Below, one piece after another: positions 44,753 through 55,639 of a DNA stretch of 64,000 nucleotides. This stretch comes from Trichoplusia ni. Lineage: Eukaryota; Arthropoda; Insecta; Lepidoptera; Noctuidae. The translations under genes and the position numbers were made by a program. Each line of letters opens with the position of its first letter. The stretch's first letter is position 1. The stretch covers positions 5,080,691 to 5,144,690 of the forward strand of contig NC_039497.1 of NCBI RefSeq assembly GCF_003590095.1, read 5' to 3'. The notes beneath the pieces were generated by a model, which was given only the letters and a program-made list of their open reading frames with translations, did no database searches and had not been told where the DNA came from.

Positions 44753-44865
44753 ACCTGGAACTACCACGACCTTTTAAGATAAGTCAATTGCAATTTTTAA
44801 AGCGAGAGAGCACACTAAACTTTGTAGAGCGCTATCCCTCTCAAACAAATTCAACATTGGTAGTT
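44753..44865. repeat. Foldback element copy (family FB)
   Basis: ACCTGGAACTACCACGACCT then TTTTAAGA at the outer end; the core AAGCGAGAGAGCACACTAAA faces TAGAGCGCTATCCCTCTC. Confidence 0.5.
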
Positions 44866-44869
44866 AGTC

Positions 44870-46640
44870 GGGGATATCTGTGAACCGTCACATAGCTCGC
44901 ATGGCTAGGACGTCGCGAGTCTGGCCGGTAATGATAGGTTCGACCTGTGTGTGGCAATCATGACGAGCTTATAACTGTCCTTCGAAGGTCGAAGGCCTTA
45001 GCATGCATGGCGAACGACAACATAGTAATGTTAGAGTTTTTTAAATTGTTATGTATGGATTTTGTCTACAAAATGTGGACATTTGTTCTAAGAAAGATAA
45101 GATAAGAAATCGTGAAAACTCATGAAGCTTTGCAATTGGTGTACTTTGACAGTTTGAGTTCGAAACGCAAAATCAAATAAACAACAATAGGTTCACCTCA
45201 CAACCCGAACTTAACAAACAATTGTTTTACATTTACAACTATGCGAAAACTGACTCTACCCCATTGCTACAAGACACAAAAAATCAAGCTTACCGTAAGG
45301 CTATGAACCTCAGATACTGGGAACTATTAAATTCAAAAAGGCAGTACGGCCAAAGTCAAACAATACCGTCCAATGATTTCCTTACAGCACTTGAAAGAGC
45401 GCCGCTCCACTCCTGTGCATACGTAGAGCTTTTAATAAGCCTCCTACGAATAGTACGGGCCTGCGGTTTTGCCCGCATCGTATAAACGTAAGTTCCCATA
45501 ATGTTTTATGGTCTGACTCGGCGAACTGGTCTCGTATGTGGTCTAGAACTCTACACTCCAGGTTATAAAATACTTGACATGAAAATGGCTCTATTTTTTG
45601 AGATGTTTCCGTTTTTTTTGTTCCAGTTTAAAATTTTAGTCATAAATACCAGTTAAACTAGTATTTAAATTAAGAAGGCGAAGGTTTTAGCCATCTCATC
45701 TAAAAGTAATTATATTTCTCCAGTTATTTTCACAACACTATCCGTAGTTTTATTAAAACACACAAGTATACTTCGAGCACAGAAAGAAGAGTGTTTATAA
45801 CTGTTAACAACAATATTATAGGCTCTCGTATCATTTACAAGCGCAGGCGCAAGTGCGATACCATCGCGTACCTTGCGTATAAAGTACCGATGTGTGTAAA
45901 AATACTTCGGTTAGGCTCTAAGGCTGCGGGACTGATATCTAAAAGGAATATATTTGTATTTTTTCTGTAGAGTTCGTTTTCAACGCTTGTTTGCGACTAT
46001 TTTTGTTAGTAAACTTCAGAAAGACAAAGCCTAGATGTTGTTCCGAAGTTCAGACTTTGTTATTCGTGGATTAAAACTTTATTTTAAAATACAGCCTGTT
46101 TCATTCTATTGCACTTTGGTATTCAGTGTTTGTTTTTCGGCACTCGATTGAAGCGAAACGCTGATTTTTCATAGGTGTACACAACTCAAGCTCTCAAGGG
46201 GAGTATATTTTAACAAGAATTAAAACGCTAAAAGCAATAAATATAGCTAAAAATCGGAGTACTTATAAGTAAGTTGTATAGCTACATTAGTTATATGAAA
46301 CCTTCAACACTTAGTTTGTCATGATAATGAATAGTCCATTTGCTTAGGAAAGAATTCCAAGCACAGCAAACGGGATCAAACAAAAAAACGTAATCAATTC
46401 GCAAATTGCGAGCGAACGACAATTTGCGACCACGCGCAGCCTTACAGCCTCCTCTGAGTGATTTAACAGTGACAGACCATTCTCTGCCATTATCATAACA
46501 GTTTGTGGTCGTGGTAGGTGCCAGAAGATAGCTATTACTGTTCCTAACGAGTTGGACTCCTGGACTATAAATCTTCGACTCCACGTATGTGCTTATAATA
46601 AGCAATAAATTGCACTTTAAAGGTTTTTTGGCTTTTACAC
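44870..46640. other. Spacer with unassigned open frames
   Basis: The frame 45222-45485 (87 codons, plus) and the frame 46291-46698 (135 codons, minus) show no family match. The latter begins inside the ATT repeat, which explains its leucine run. Confidence 0.35.
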
Positions 46641-46654
46641 TTTCGTAATTATCT

Positions 46655-46900
46655 CTTGAGATAATTATAAATAATAATAATAATAATAATAATATCATTT
46701 ATTTGCATAAAATGTGGTACAAGAGTTGGTATACAATTTTTTTACAGAGCAAGACACATTCCGCGGTTATAGAACAGCATGCAAATGTTTGAGAAAATTT
46801 AAAATACCTACATTAGTTGACATACAAGCACATGACATATTATAATAACAAAATTATGGAAAAGTATTTGCTAAACCAAAGAAACACAATACATGAAAAA
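46655..46900 (-). mobile_element. Non-LTR retroelement 3' end with (ATT)n tail
   Basis: Read on the minus strand, TACCAACTCTTGTACCACAT and TTTTATGCAAATAAATGAT run straight into an (ATT)n tract (complement of the AAT run at 46670-46693). An AATAAA next to a short tandem tail is the usual end of a 5'-truncated LINE. The upstream limit is unclear. Confidence 0.5.
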
Positions 46901-47018
46901 AAAAAAAATTTGACTAATACTTAGCTTATTAGAGAATGTATTTCTTATAGTATTTAAAATTCATCTCGAACAACGTAACTTTTATATATTAGATATAGAA
47001 CCCATGTTTTAATTTCGA

Positions 47019-47319
47019 TATACACGGTGATTTTTTAGTCGTCTTACAAAAGCAGCCCAGTGCATGTATCCAAGAACACGTTCATGATAAAAAAAATAGG
47101 TATTTATGAGATTTGAATAAATTTGTAACAATGGTGATTGGTGCGGGCGGCGGCGTTCTTATCATTTTAAGAGTATATTTCAGATTTCTCTTGTTTAATT
47201 TTTCTTCGTACTTATTATTTTAGTTGATGATAAAAAAAAAAATCGCGCCTAGGGGTATTTTACGTCGGATATATGAACTGGGCTGCTTTTGTAAGACGAC
47301 TAATAAATTACCGTGTATA
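47019..47319. mobile_element. MITE with 41-bp terminal inverted repeats and TA duplication
   Basis: 47021-47061 (TACACGGTGATTTTTTAGTC, GTCTTACAAAAGCAGCCCAG) is mirrored by 47277-47317 (CTGGGCTGCTTTTGTAAGAC ... ACCGTGTA), about 39 of 41 bases matching, and TA flanks both ends. The element is 297 bp and has no coding capacity. A TA duplication fits Tc1/mariner-type mobilisation but is weak evidence alone because the ends are themselves TA-rich. Confidence 0.75.
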
Positions 47320-47612
47320 CGTTTATTTTGAGCATTGTTTTGTAAGGTATTTTAAAACACTGAATAATTTAAGCTTAGCAGAATGACGTTAATCTCTCTC
47401 TTATACGAAGACAATTATAAGATATAATTATGTTCTCTCCAAAAAGAAACAAGTGTTTATTACCTCCACACACACATGAGCACAAGTTGAACTAGTAACA
47501 CCCGATTGTCTCCATCGCAAAACCTTCATAAAATTACAAATCAACTTTTTTAACGAAAGCTCTCGGTCATCAAAGTTGTATACATTAATCATACCTGTAT
47601 TTCTGTTGCAGC

Positions 47613-47904
47613 CGCGCATGGGGAGTCGTGTGGGAGCAAACGAGACTGCGCTACATCGCAAGAGCTGCGCGCGCGTCGTCTGCTGCGCCGCGTCAGTCGC
47701 CAAAAACCGTTGCACGGGAAAGTCGCGTCCGATGTGAACATAAAAACAAATTAAATATATTTAATATAAAGTGGTCATACTATAGTTATCAGAGCGCTGT
47801 GTGTTTGTGTGTAAGTGTTGTACTAGTGTACTTTGAGTGCTGTGCTGTGAGTTGTGTTTCGTCTGTCGTGTTGCTCACGCCGATGGTTATTGGATTTGCT
47901 CGAG
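47613..47904 (+). CDS. Candidate promoter and first coding exon
   Basis: A GC-rich, CpG-rich leader (GAGCTGCGCGCGCGTCGTCT, GCTGCGCCGCGTCAGTCGCC) contains the arthropod initiator TCAGT at about 47691. A GT-rich leader follows, and ATG at 47883 in a fair context (CGCCGATGG) reads MVIGFAR plus one base before the donor GTAAAG at 47905, phase 1. Alternatively the TTTCTGTTGCAG at 47612 is an acceptor and the stretch is an internal exon. The open frame across it is long because of GC content. No partner exon was found in the window. Confidence 0.35.
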
Positions 47905-47929
47905 GTAAAGTTTTGTTTTATTGTTGATA

Positions 47930-50690
47930 CGCTATTATTATTATGGAGATGTGATGTTTATTACACCTCGAGTTATTACCGAACACTTCCCAACGCTTTA
48001 AAATTGAGATATGTCATAACTTATGTCCAGAGAAATACTCCGACCTGTCCTTAATTAACTTTGCTCATTAAGCTTGACTGAAAATGTTTTATGATTGTGA
48101 ACGGTAAAAATATTAATACTTGACACCTCGTACAAAGGTTACATAATCGAAATGACTGAACGGAAAAATCTCTTTCACATCAACGTTGTACGAATAATAT
48201 AGATCATTAATCAAAGCCTCTCATAACGATAAAATCGTTAGTGACAATAGGTCGTTATGTCGGACGAAATATAAATGAAATATGTATCTGATGTAGCGAG
48301 AGATATGCAAAGCGTATCGTTAGAGATCTTATCTAAGAAAAGACATCAACGCGTTCGCGTTGAAAGGTTCAATATGGACAATGTATGTAGAGTGGAATAT
48401 GTTACAGAAATAAAAATGCTTTCTCATTCCAAAGTTATTTTAAAATAAAATTAGGTTGACATTACCAAGTTTACATACTAATTTACCAAATAAAATAGAT
48501 TTTTTGATATCCTTGAAAATTATATAAACTTATTTGATGTTTTTCTTTTGATATGTTTGTGTAGCAAACTGTACTTATTAATGCCTTTATAATACAAATT
48601 AGAAAGGTTTTTATAGCAAACTTCGATGGAATGTTAACTAAATATTGCGTAGGTTTGGTTAACGTTTTTGTGTCTTAGATTAGCAATCTGATTTGACATC
48701 AATGTTTAATTTGTTTTGATGTTTCGTCGTACAGACATATCATGTTTTTTATACGTACATTATCACACAAGATTAGTACACTGAAATAACATGAACTGGA
48801 TCTTACTACCCGCAGAAAAGATTCAAACTGTCTCTATGACTTCACACAGATTTGTGACACAACAGGATACCTGTAAGTATGCCCACTAAATAGAAAGCAT
48901 ACAAAATATTTAAAGAAAACTGTGACAAATTTATGTGTGTCTGTCTCTGTGACGACTACACACAATTTCATACAAACTCAAGCCACATCTCTGAATGAAT
49001 AAGAAACTTTACTTATTACTTAGCACTCGAGCCCTTCCAGTCAATAAAAAGCCATCCATTCAAAAGCCTAAGAAACTATAAACTTCTTAAGTCGAGTATC
49101 ACATTCTCGAAATTACCTCTTTCGCAATATTTGCTGTAAATCTCGAGATAAACTCTAAAACATCTTATTTTAAGGCGGGAATACTTAAAAGTTGTTATTT
49201 GCATACCTCCGGTGTCTCATGAAGCCATGCAGACATCAATGTCGCCAATAAATGCGATAACGATTGAAACACTGCCTCAGATGCCTACAACACAATATCG
49301 ACTCTACCAAGACTGAACAAAGTTGAATTTCTCTGGAACAGATTTAGCAGAGAATTTGTATGCAAGGCAGGTTCCGCGAAATTAATATTAAAGCTTTCGA
49401 ATTATTGGAATTTGGACTTTGTTCCATGATGTTTAAGGTTTTAAAATGAAATTCTTGATAATAATAGTTATGGGAGAGATTGTGTAGGATTTTTGCCTTT
49501 TATTTGTTGGACATTTCGTATTATTTCTAGTCTGATATTTATTGATCGTGCTGGTCTATAATGAAATCAGTAACCAGTGCCTAGATAAACAAAATTGCTA
49601 CATATACATAGATTAAGCATTCAATAAATAAAACTCCGTGCTCTATCCGACTTAGCATAAAAACCAATCATTTCGTATTATTTCGTTACATTATCTTCCG
49701 CGATACGAACAGAAACAGGGACATTTTTTATCAGCAATATCTTATTTATCTGACCAACACCAATCACGACGCTCGTCAACCACCGCCCACACACACCTGT
49801 CACTTACATAACACAAGTAAATACTGATAATGTTACATAATGTGTTATGAACGGAGAAACTTTGGCATGACTTGTCATGGGAAAACATTTTCTTTTGACG
49901 TTTCTATATCTGACTGGTTTGATGACGTAAAAGCTAAAGAGACAGACTTTATTGCTGGTTTTAAGCTAGACTGAGAAACAGGTTATTTTGTTATGTCATT
50001 ATACATTTTATTTGTTGCTGTAATCGCCATAGGCGGCAAGACAACTCAAAAAATGAGTCTTGAAAATATTATTAAAAATACACTCAGGCGATCCGGAACC
50101 TACTCGTAGCTGAGTAGTGGAAATTTATTGATACAGTCTGATTTTAGCTCTGCTCAGGCTTGAGAGTCTTTAATAAAACCTCATGCTAAATAATTGTATT
50201 ATACCATACATGAGTTTTTAAACACCTCTCTAAGGTCATCAGAAGGTCAGCCCCTACATTGTTAGTAGAGCCTTGTTCCAAAAGACGCGGACCTTGGCCT
50301 TTACATTCGTGAGATCGAAAACGATGCCATTACTTATGATATTATCTACTTAAACATGAATTATAGCGTTGACGGTTAAGTTAGAAGCACCACTTACAAT
50401 ATTTATAACACCTACAATTTTAGGCAGCCTAAAGTCACATATTTTACTGCAAACCTTAGTGTAGTGCTTTTAAAGTGTTTTATGAAACAAACTAAATATT
50501 TAAAAGATATTTGGAGAATTTTAACGATTCAAAATGAATCTCTAAATCGAAAATGTAATTTTATGATTACTACACACTACTTCCAATGCATGCAAGAATG
50601 CTAAAACTTTCTGTTTGAAATTAAACCACAATGTAAACTACATAAACTGCCACTTTTCTAACATCGTTTAACAAAGTGTGTTTATCAAGA
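47930..50690. other. Gene-poor spacer (intron if the 47.9 kb exon is real)
   Basis: AT-rich, with no repeat of known type and no coding signal. Confidence 0.45.
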
Positions 50691-50699
50691 CTATTAGTT

Positions 50700-52360
50700 A
50701 TTACGTGATGGTACTTTTTGTGTTAGCAGTCGGAATGCGTTCACTATAAGTACATATAAAAGAGGGATGTAAAGGGCACAGGACGGCTGACGTTGCACCT
50801 GCGTCCTGACAATTGTACCGGCGCGGGCGCAGCGTTCACGACTGCTTGTAAATGTAGAGTTAGCAGAGAGAGTGTAGAGCTGGTTAAATGACTTATACAT
50901 ACATTGAATTGTTCATCTTCATAGTATTTAAATTAATTTAAAAGTTATGATGTACTGTAATATGTAATTTTGTTTGTGACTCTACATTATGTCCACTGCT
51001 CATATCTAATATATAGTCTCCTCAGGTTATTTTGTTTTGTCTCCCCACTTTTAATAACCTCTCTATATTTAGTTATCTTTCTCAAATCTACCTCTTTTTA
51101 ACTAAATTCCCAGTCGTTTATGGAAAACAATGGCACTTTTTCATTTAGGTTTACGAGCTTGACCATAACATTTGAAGACGCTAGTCAAGCCTTCTTAAAT
51201 TGGAAAACAGTGATTATAGTGTAGAGTCAAAAATCTTAAGTAAGAAAACCCGAAACGGTTACCTTTCGTAAAATATATTTACGAGTTCGACCTCCGACCT
51301 TGTAACAAGTTAATAGCCCTTGCTCGGATCGAGCCAGAAACATCGCTAAAGTATGAGAACTAAATCTTACTACAATACATACTGAGATAGCGAGTACACT
51401 TAGCCGGCCAATGTTTTCACACAGATTGGTAAGTTAATGGAGTAATTGCATGTGTTTTTCTGGTGTACTACAGAATACTCATGATTGTACAATGGAATTC
51501 TTTTAATTCAAATCGAGATCAATTTTTATCGCTAGTTTTTCGTGTACTCCCCTTGATATATACGTATTTTACTAAATAAAACGAAATCGATCAATCAATC
51601 AATCGTAAGTTATTTAAAGTAAAAGTTTAAAATAACTAATGTAACAAGTAATGTCTGACAGACTAAATTAAGATAACTGTTTTAATACCTGTTTAGAAAC
51701 TGTCATTAAACACAGTGTGAGCAAAACTCGAGCACGCACATACAATTTCAAATTAGCATTTCATTTGTTTACTAATCTGTGGCACAACTTATTAAGATAA
51801 GCCAACCGATATCAAACTGACAAGCAAATCTGTATCTTAAGTTAAAGTGTTAGGGTTCAAGTTGGAATGATGTTAGGTTATTAGATCTATTTTCACGAGC
51901 CTATTGTTGGTCGAAGGCTCCGTGTGATCTGTTCGGAGAGAGCGACCGCGGCCATCATGGTTGTGCATACTAAACTATTTACATACATTATGTATGTAAT
52001 AACCAGCAATAACTGGAAGAGAGAGCTTCGGGAGTTGTGGCAGTTGTGTGCGCTTCGTGACGATATTAAGCAAATACGTGGCACGGTTAGTTTATAAAGT
52101 ATATAGATAATAATGTGTCCTATGTAGCAGCGGACATGTTTTTGACAACTTTTTCGAAGTAGATAGACATTATAAAACTAAGGAAAAAAAAAACATTTTT
52201 TTGTCATAGACACTTAAACACATTTACAAACTTACGCCCACTGTGCTAAATGTAATCAATTAAAATAAAGGCATTCATAATGCTAGAAAACCAATAAATC
52301 TAAAATGAAACCGCAATCAAAATCTAGATTTATTTCCGTTCCCATTATTCTGCAATCTAT
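50700..52360. other. Spacer with small CpG patches
   Basis: 50790-50840 (GCGTCCTGAC ... ACCGGCGCGGGCGCAGCG) and 51895-51960 are mildly GC-rich. (ATCA)n occurs at about 51590. No gene is supported. Confidence 0.4.
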
Positions 52361-52369
52361 TCAGGCTCC

Positions 52370-52560
52370 CTAAAACCTTAGACCCCAATTAATTACAAAG
52401 CGTGCGCGCCTCCAATTAATCATTTGTTTTCCAAACGAGACTCGCCTGCCGCGCGGCGTCGCCCGCGATCCTATCGTGACGTCACTACAGGCAATTAAAA
52501 CAAAGCCCCGACTTTAGGCCGCCCGGTCTTTAAAGCCGGACTTTTGTTAAAAACTTTTTG
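52370..52560. promoter_or_regulatory. Candidate enhancer with CRE and TAATTA sites
   Basis: CCCAATTAATTACAAAGCG, CTCCAATTAATCATTTG, a full CRE palindrome TGACGTCA at 52477-52484 and CAGGCAATTAAAAC are packed together with a CpG-rich core (GCCGCGCGGCGTCGCCCGCG). This is the strongest regulatory-island candidate by site density. Confidence 0.4.
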
Positions 52561-52599
52561 TTCAACGACTTTTGTTGAACTATAAATTAAGTGAATGAA

Positions 52600-53265
52600 A
52601 TTGATGGTTATTGTTCTTATTATTTATTTGTATTGCTCTGTTTAATGTTAGCGATCGTAGTGTAAATCTTCATGTTGTGTAAAAAGGAGGTCTGAAAATA
52701 TAAATTTAATGTTAGTGTGGAATAGATAAGATATGCATATGCTTGTAAATTGCAGCGGGTGGCGAACACTCCGCTACATAAAATTGTATCAATGTCTTAA
52801 TCGCGGTTCTGTACGCGACTCCGCTTGGATATATTCTGTTTTCAATGTAAAAATAGCTTAAAAATAAGAGGTCAAACAGTCTCCGAAACATATATTTTCA
52901 AAATCGATTTAGTCTTAAAAGTATCACAAACGGTCTTTACTTTCGATTGAAATTTTACATTTTGGATATTGAAAGATGATTCTTATGTAGGTATATATAT
53001 AATATAGTACATAACATGTAAATACTACTGTGCCATTTTCTCATCTCAATTCAAATTCAATGATTTCCATATCGATACATAAACACTATTAATATGCATA
53101 TGTCTTCCTTAGCATTAACATATTTGACATTTAATCACACTTTAAGTGATAATTTATAGATTCCTATCAGGTCGTACAACTCTACATACATAACTGTCAA
53201 ATGTGATGTCTTGTTTTATATTCTGAAGTTGAAAAGGTCTTGGATGGTAAAATTGAGTTTTATTT
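52600..53265. other. AT-rich spacer
   Basis: Nothing recognised. Confidence 0.5.
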
Positions 53266-53267
53266 TT

Positions 53268-53490
53268 TACTAGCTTTTCGCCCGCGGCTTCGCCCGCGTC
53301 GAGGTCAGTTATATCGCGTTTCCAAGAGAACTCTTCAAAAGTCCGGGATAAAAACTATTCTATGTTCAACCTCAAGGTCAACTCGATCTCTGTATTAAAT
53401 TTCATTAAAATCCGTTCAGTGGTTTAGACGTGAAAGCGTAACAGACAGACATACAGACAAAAAGAGTTACTTTATAATATTAGTAGGGAT
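53268..53490 (+). mobile_element. RTE-type LINE 3' end
   Basis: Close copy of 6536-6755: ACTAGCTTTTCGCCCGCGG, GTTTCCAAGAGAACTCTTC, AAATTTCATTAAAATCCGTT, GTGGTTTAGACGTGAAAGCG, GACAGACA. The two copies share a similar truncation point, as expected for target-primed insertion of short 3' ends. Confidence 0.65.
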
Positions 53491-53600
53491 ATTCACTATA
53501 CATTTCTCATAAAATCTATTGAAGAGCACCTTTAAATAAATGAAATAATAATTAATTAATAAAAAAAAATACATTTTTTGGTTTTTAAAAGTGGATCTGA

Positions 53601-53722
53601 GTACCGATAGTCACGTATTACTAACATAGTATCGCAGTTGTGGGAATGAGACCGCTTTATTCATCTCGTAGAGCGTCGTCCCTCTTTTACAAACACAATT
53701 ATATTACTTTAAGAGGGGATTG
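53601..53722. repeat. Foldback element copy (family FB)
   Basis: CGCAGTTGTGGGAATGAGAC faces TAGAGCGTCGTCCCTCTTTT, ending ACTTTAAGAGGGGAT. Confidence 0.5.
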
Positions 53723-54119
53723 AAATCTCCTTTAAAAACGACAATTACATTTTATCTTTACTAGTACTAAGCCATCAGAATATCATTGTCATTAATAGTT
53801 ATAAAAGAAGGCACAAAAAAACAGCAGCATAGGCAGCTATTTTTTAAACTTAATAATAGTACTGAAGTATGAAAAACTCATAAGTAGAAATAACAAAATG
53901 TGTGTAAATGTTACCATTATCTTTCTTTTTATAAACGTCCTCACAGTTAAGTCAAGAATTTACGAAGTACGTGTCTAAGTGGCAAAGCTAATATCTATCT
54001 GGATATCGAGCTGCCTATAGGAAAAATACATTTACAAATGTCTCGAATATGACATTATCCGCTTTGTAAATGATTATTTCTCTTTTCGCAGCTCTCATGT
54101 AATGGGTTTAACATGTTAA

Positions 54120-54187
54120 TAAACTAGATTCGCCTCATATATTACAGATATTTAATTAAGAATATTAATATTTAACGCGCTCTATAA
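54120..54187 (+). repeat. 68-bp perfect direct repeat, copy 1
   Basis: TAAACTAGATTCGCCTCATA ... TTAACGCGCTCTATAA is identical to 55330-55397, 1,210 bases downstream. Confidence 0.85.
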
Positions 54188-55329
54188 TTATACTAATATA
54201 TTTGAATTACATTTGTGAATAGTTTTAGTCAACGTGTAGATTTTAATTTAGCTATTTGGATAGTAACGTGATAAATGTAGAGCGATTCTTGACGATATCA
54301 ATGTTATTTATTTTATTATTCAAATAATATTATCAGTCGAGCTGCCATGTTATGTGTGGACTTAGAACTTACTAGTAACATAAATCAGTCAAATGCAAAT
54401 TCATCAAGCATTGCTAATCGATTCGGTTTTTAAATGGAATGGACAGAGCGTGCTGTTGTTCCACCAGCGCTAAGTATAAATAATGCTGAATTATCGGGTA
54501 TAAAAGCTCACCGGGATTGTTCAAGTAAGACTTGCAGCTGTAAAAGCAAGACACCATGCAACTTCGAGTAGAGCCAATTTTCACTTTTATAAGTACAACA
54601 GTGTCCCTTTAAGAAGTGAACGTAGTGCCTCTATAAGATTTACTTATAGCATAATAACGTCTTTGTAATTTTCAACTGGAATGTAGAGACGAATAGACAT
54701 GTTAGAACGGTCCTGAAATAAGTATCGGCTATAGAGGCCGGACCATACAGGTTTGATCCACAATCGATCATAAGTCTGCATCTTATGTTCCCATAGATCT
54801 GCGGATATCAGCCGAGGGTCGCAATTAACCCGTGACCCGGCTATCCGCCATCACAATGCAGGCTCTATAAACTCCAGGCCTTACCTGACTGTGGTCGTAA
54901 TAAAGCCTACGTGATTATGATAATACTATTGTATTTTATCATAGAAATATAAACGTCTTTCCAGAATAATGTCTCAGCGTTGGCGTTTGGAATCAATTCA
55001 ATTGATTTCACATCATTCAATTGATTTTAAAATAGGACAAAGGATTGTAAATATTTATGAAAAAGTACGTATAAATATATGAGTATTGAGATTGTATTCG
55101 CTGCACGTTGTGTCAACTCGTGTGGTGTCAGTTACGTGTGCCTATCATATATTATGCCACTGTATGTCGTCTGGTTCAGAGCAGTAGAATATTTTTTTAA
55201 TCACCACATTATTGGAAAAGTTTGTTATTTGTGCTAGAGACGTATTACGGCTAGATTCAAAAGCTTTCTTGAGAAATAAGTGAACTAAATTAACTTTTTA
55301 TACCGGACACCTACAGAACTACATTCGCC
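54188..55329. other. Segment between 68-bp direct repeats
   Basis: 1,142 bases with no open frame of note. It contains the GC-rich foldback at 54729-54895. Confidence 0.45.
54729..54895. repeat. Nested foldback, GC-rich hairpin
   Basis: GCGGATATCAGCCGAGGGTC pairs with GACCCGGCTATCCGC (54801-54848) with a few bulges. Further out CTGCAT pairs with ATGCAG and GAGGCC with GGCCTT. A structured transcript or an old foldback element is possible. Confidence 0.45.
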
Positions 55330-55397
55330 TAAACTAGATTCGCCTCATATATTACAGATATTTAATTAAGAATATTAATATTTAACGCGCTCTATAA
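55330..55397 (+). repeat. 68-bp perfect direct repeat, copy 2
   Basis: Identical to 54120-54187; it is followed by AGCC rather than TTAT. Confidence 0.85.
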
Positions 55398-55565
55398 AGC
55401 CTTATTAAACTAGTTGCTTGTCACCTTCTGAAAGGCTATGTAACCCTACTTTTAACTATGTCAATGTAAATCACTTAAAGGCGTGATCTTTTAAAAGATC
55501 AAAATTAAAATGACCCTCGTTTAAAATCAAGTTTCCATACATTACCCATAACATGTGTTATTAAA

Positions 55566-55622
55566 ATACCACTGTTCTCATTGTGGAAGCAAGACGATGC
55601 TCTATATAAAGTATATTGGCGT
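55566..55622. repeat. Foldback family, partial copy
   Basis: CATTGTGGAAGCAAGACGATGC TCTATAT matches the left half of the FB core. Confidence 0.4.
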
Positions 55623-55639
55623 TTCATCAACTTTAAAAT

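Noticed and set aside
46291..46698. 135-codon minus-strand frame with a leucine-rich start resembling a signal peptide
   Set aside because: The leucine/isoleucine run is translation of the ATT microsatellite at the LINE tail; the remainder shows no recognised family or splice pattern.
54120..55397. LTR retrotransposon flanked by 68-bp LTRs
   Set aside because: The repeats lack TG...CA ends, no primer binding site or polypurine tract is visible and the interior has no coding capacity.
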